From positions 554,090 through 618,089 of the forward strand of contig DEXK01000011.1 in the NCBI GenBank assembly GCA_002364085.1: a stretch of 64,000 bases of DNA. The letters run 5' to 3'. Both the position numbers and the translations under genes were made by a program. Shown piece by piece: positions 62,243 through 64,000 of this stretch; positions within the stretch are counted from its first letter, which is position 1, and each line of letters opens with the position of its first letter. Under the pieces are notes generated by a model. That model was not told the DNA's origin. It saw only the letters and a list, made by a program, of their open reading frames with translations, and made no database searches. Source of the DNA: Balneolaceae bacterium UBA3186. GTDB taxonomy: Bacteria > Bacteroidota > Rhodothermia > Balneolales > Balneolaceae.

Positions 62243-63973
62243 ATGGGATCACAAACAGTTACTAAGCAAAAAGAACAAACCGTCACTCAGGTTATGAGCG
62301 GAGCTGAAGCTATAGTAAAGATTCTGATTGAAGAACAGATACAAGTAGCTTTTGGGTATCCCGGTGGAGCAATAATGCCGGTTTACGATGCTCTTTATGA
62401 TGAACAAGATCGTATTCAGCATGTGCTGGCACGCCACGAACAAGGAGCAATACATGCTGCTCAAGGTTATGCTCGTGCTACTTCTAAACCAGGTGTTTGT
62501 TTTGCAACATCAGGCCCGGGAGCTACCAATCTGATAACAGGTATTGCTGACGCACAAATTGATTCAACTCCTTTGGTCTGTATTACGGGACAAGTGCCCT
62601 CTTCACTACTTGGAAGTGATGCCTTTCAAGAAACTGATGTAATTGGGATTTCAATGCCTGTTACTAAATGGAATTGTCAAATTACTGATGCCACTGAAAT
62701 ACCTGAAGCACTTGCAAAAGCATTTTATATAGCAAAATCAGGTCGGCCCGGACCAGTTTTAGTTGATATCACTAAAGATGCCCAGTTCCAAAAATTTGAT
62801 TATAGCTATACCCCATATAAAAAAATAAGGAGCTACGTTCCAAAACCTGAAATTGATTTATCAAGTATTGAAAAAGCCGCTGTAGAAATAAATAATGCAA
62901 AACGCCCGCTAATACTATTTGGACAAGGAGTTATTCTTGCAAATGCGGAAAAAGAATTTAAAAAATTAGTCGAAAAAACCGGAATTCCATCAGCGTGGAC
63001 CATCCTTGGTTTATCAGCACTTGAAACAGACCATCCTTTAAATGTTGGAATGTTAGGCATGCATGGGAATTACGGTCCCAATTTGCTTACTAACGAGTGC
63101 GATGTATTAATTGCAATCGGAATGAGGTTTGACGACCGAGTAACCGGAAACCTTACTAAATACGCGAAACAAGCGAAAGTAATACACTTTGAAATCGATC
63201 CTGCTGAAATCAATAAAAATGTTAAAGCAGACATTCCCGTTTTAGGAGATGCCAAAGAAACAATTTCTCACCTGCTTAAACTAGTAAAACCAAATAGCCA
63301 TGAGAACTGGTTTCAAAGATTTCAGGAATGTGCAAAAATTGAACAAGAAAAAGTGATTAATAGAGAACTTCATCCTGATACCGGGTCTCTTTCTATGGGT
63401 GAAGTCATCAATATTATTAATAAATATACAAAAGGTGATGCCATAATAGTGTCAGATGTAGGGCAACATCAAATGGTTGCTTGCAGGTACTCTAAATTTT
63501 CGAAATCTAAAAGCAATATTACATCAGGAGGATTAGGAACTATGGGTTTTGGCCTTCCTGCAGCACTAGGAGCCAAACTTGGTGTTCCAGACCGAACAGT
63601 TATTGCAATAATTGGTGATGGAGGTTTTCAAATGACTATTCAGGAGCTCGCTACAATTTATCAAACCAAAGCTAAAGTAAAATTACTACTACTCAATAAT
63701 GAGTTTTTAGGAATGGTTAGGCAGTGGCAACAACTGTTTTTTGATAAAAGATATTCGTCTACAGAGTTAATCAATCCTGATTTTCAAACTATTGTTAAAG
63801 GCTACTACATCCCCACCAAAAAAGTAACGGAAAGAGAACACCTTGAAAAAGCAATTGAGGAATTTATAAACTACGATGGAGCCTATTTTTTGGAAGTTAT
63901 GGTTGGCAAAGAAAATAATGTATTCCCTATGGTTCCTAGCGGTGCCGGAGTTTCTGAAATAAGGTTGGAGTGA
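62243..63973 (+). CDS. ilvB: Acetolactate synthase large subunit
   Basis: ThDP and FAD enzyme, common first step of Val and Leu synthesis and the second of Ile. The 576-residue chain has GYPGGAIMPVYDAL, ARHEQGAIHAAQGYAR (catalytic Glu66), the ThDP motif from GDGGFQMT (458) to NN (485-486), and FLGMVRQWQQLFF. A 16-residue lead before MSGAEAIV is a bit longer than usual. It follows ilvD by 23 bases and precedes the small subunit by 4. Confidence 0.96.
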   Translation: MGSQTVTKQKEQTVTQVMSGAEAIVKILIEEQIQVAFGYPGGAIMPVYDALYDEQDRIQHVLARHEQGAIHAAQGYARATSKPGVCFATSGPGATNLITGIADAQIDSTPLVCITGQVPSSLLGSDAFQETDVIGISMPVTKWNCQITDATEIPEALAKAFYIAKSGRPGPVLVDITKDAQFQKFDYSYTPYKKIRSYVPKPEIDLSSIEKAAVEINNAKRPLILFGQGVILANAEKEFKKLVEKTGIPSAWTILGLSALETDHPLNVGMLGMHGNYGPNLLTNECDVLIAIGMRFDDRVTGNLTKYAKQAKVIHFEIDPAEINKNVKADIPVLGDAKETISHLLKLVKPNSHENWFQRFQECAKIEQEKVINRELHPDTGSLSMGEVINIINKYTKGDAIIVSDVGQHQMVACRYSKFSKSKSNITSGGLGTMGFGLPAALGAKLGVPDRTVIAIIGDGGFQMTIQELATIYQTKAKVKLLLLNNEFLGMVRQWQQLFFDKRYSSTELINPDFQTIVKGYYIPTKKVTEREHLEKAIEEFINYDGAYFLEVMVGKENNVFPMVPSGAGVSEIRLE

Positions 63974-63977
63974 TAAA

Positions 63978-64000
63978 ATGGAAAAAGAAGAATTTACAAT
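63978..64000 (+). CDS. ilvN: Start of probable acetolactate synthase small subunit, cut by window end
   Basis: ATG at 63978, four bases after the ilvB stop, opens a frame reading MEKEEFT to the last base. Only position supports the call: ilvN usually follows ilvB in Bacteroidota. The rest lies outside the window. Confidence 0.5.

Noticed and set aside
54263..64000. Horizontal transfer of the leu/ilv block
   Set aside because: Base composition and gene style match the neighbours, and no integrase, tRNA or direct repeats border it.

Overview
The window is AT-rich, densely coded bacterial chromosome with no rRNA, tRNA, phage or insertion-sequence genes. It fits a marine member of the Balneolota, close to Balneola, within the wider Bacteroidota group. 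The grounds are a type IX secretion sorting domain with the QNYPNPFNPST signature, a TonB-receptor/DUF4249 pair, DUF4159, DUF4296 and DUF5683 proteins, few strong Shine-Dalgarno sites, and promoter-like TAnnTTTG boxes. The genus is inference from sequence character only.

Layout. 0.1-8.4 kb: SpoIIE-type phosphatase, tmRNA gene (ssrA, minus strand), DUF72 protein, then TonB-dependent receptor, DUF4249, DUF4159 and VOC genes, and a class III aminotransferase. 8.5-15 kb: lipoprotein, a large secreted BNR/T9SS protein, transketolase and a TPR protein. 15-19.5 kb (minus): LOG protein, DUF5683, parB, parA, then anti-sigma and sigma genes; two DnaA-box matches lie upstream of parA. 19.7-31 kb: uvrC, sodium symporter with DUF3311 partner, PIN protein, ppk2, a frameshifted SRPBCC remnant, RluA-type synthase, thioredoxin-like protein, a Phd/ParE toxin-antitoxin pair with a palindromic operator, anmK. 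31-39 kb: a threonine synthase carrying a C-terminal domain that resembles the LeuA regulatory domain, and a lysine operon lysC-dapB-dapA-dapD. 39-54 kb: esterase, DUF819 transporter, a degenerate serine hydrolase, RsmI-like methylase, MscS channel with an AAA ATPase, amidase, udk, coaX, SDR, recQ and a GH114-like protein. 54-64 kb: branched-chain amino acid synthesis, with leuACDB on minus and ilvD-ilvB-(ilvN) on plus, separated by a gene for a 512-residue protein of unknown function.

The strongest unannotated signals are regulatory. Upstream of ilvD lies a 22-codon leader peptide with seven Ile and three Val codons and no Leu codon, followed by a terminator and a possible antiterminator pairing: a ribosome-mediated attenuator. 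The local LeuA ends after its catalytic part and lacks the C-terminal regulatory domain, whereas ThrC has gained a domain of that type, so feedback control of the linked Thr/Ile/Leu pathways may be wired in an unusual way.

A second theme is the intergenic space. At least six unrelated families of small self-complementary repeats sit between genes. They include a roughly 215-bp nested hairpin array at 44.28-44.49 kb whose inner modules recur at 41.64-41.73 kb. No transposase or RAYT gene is present to explain them.
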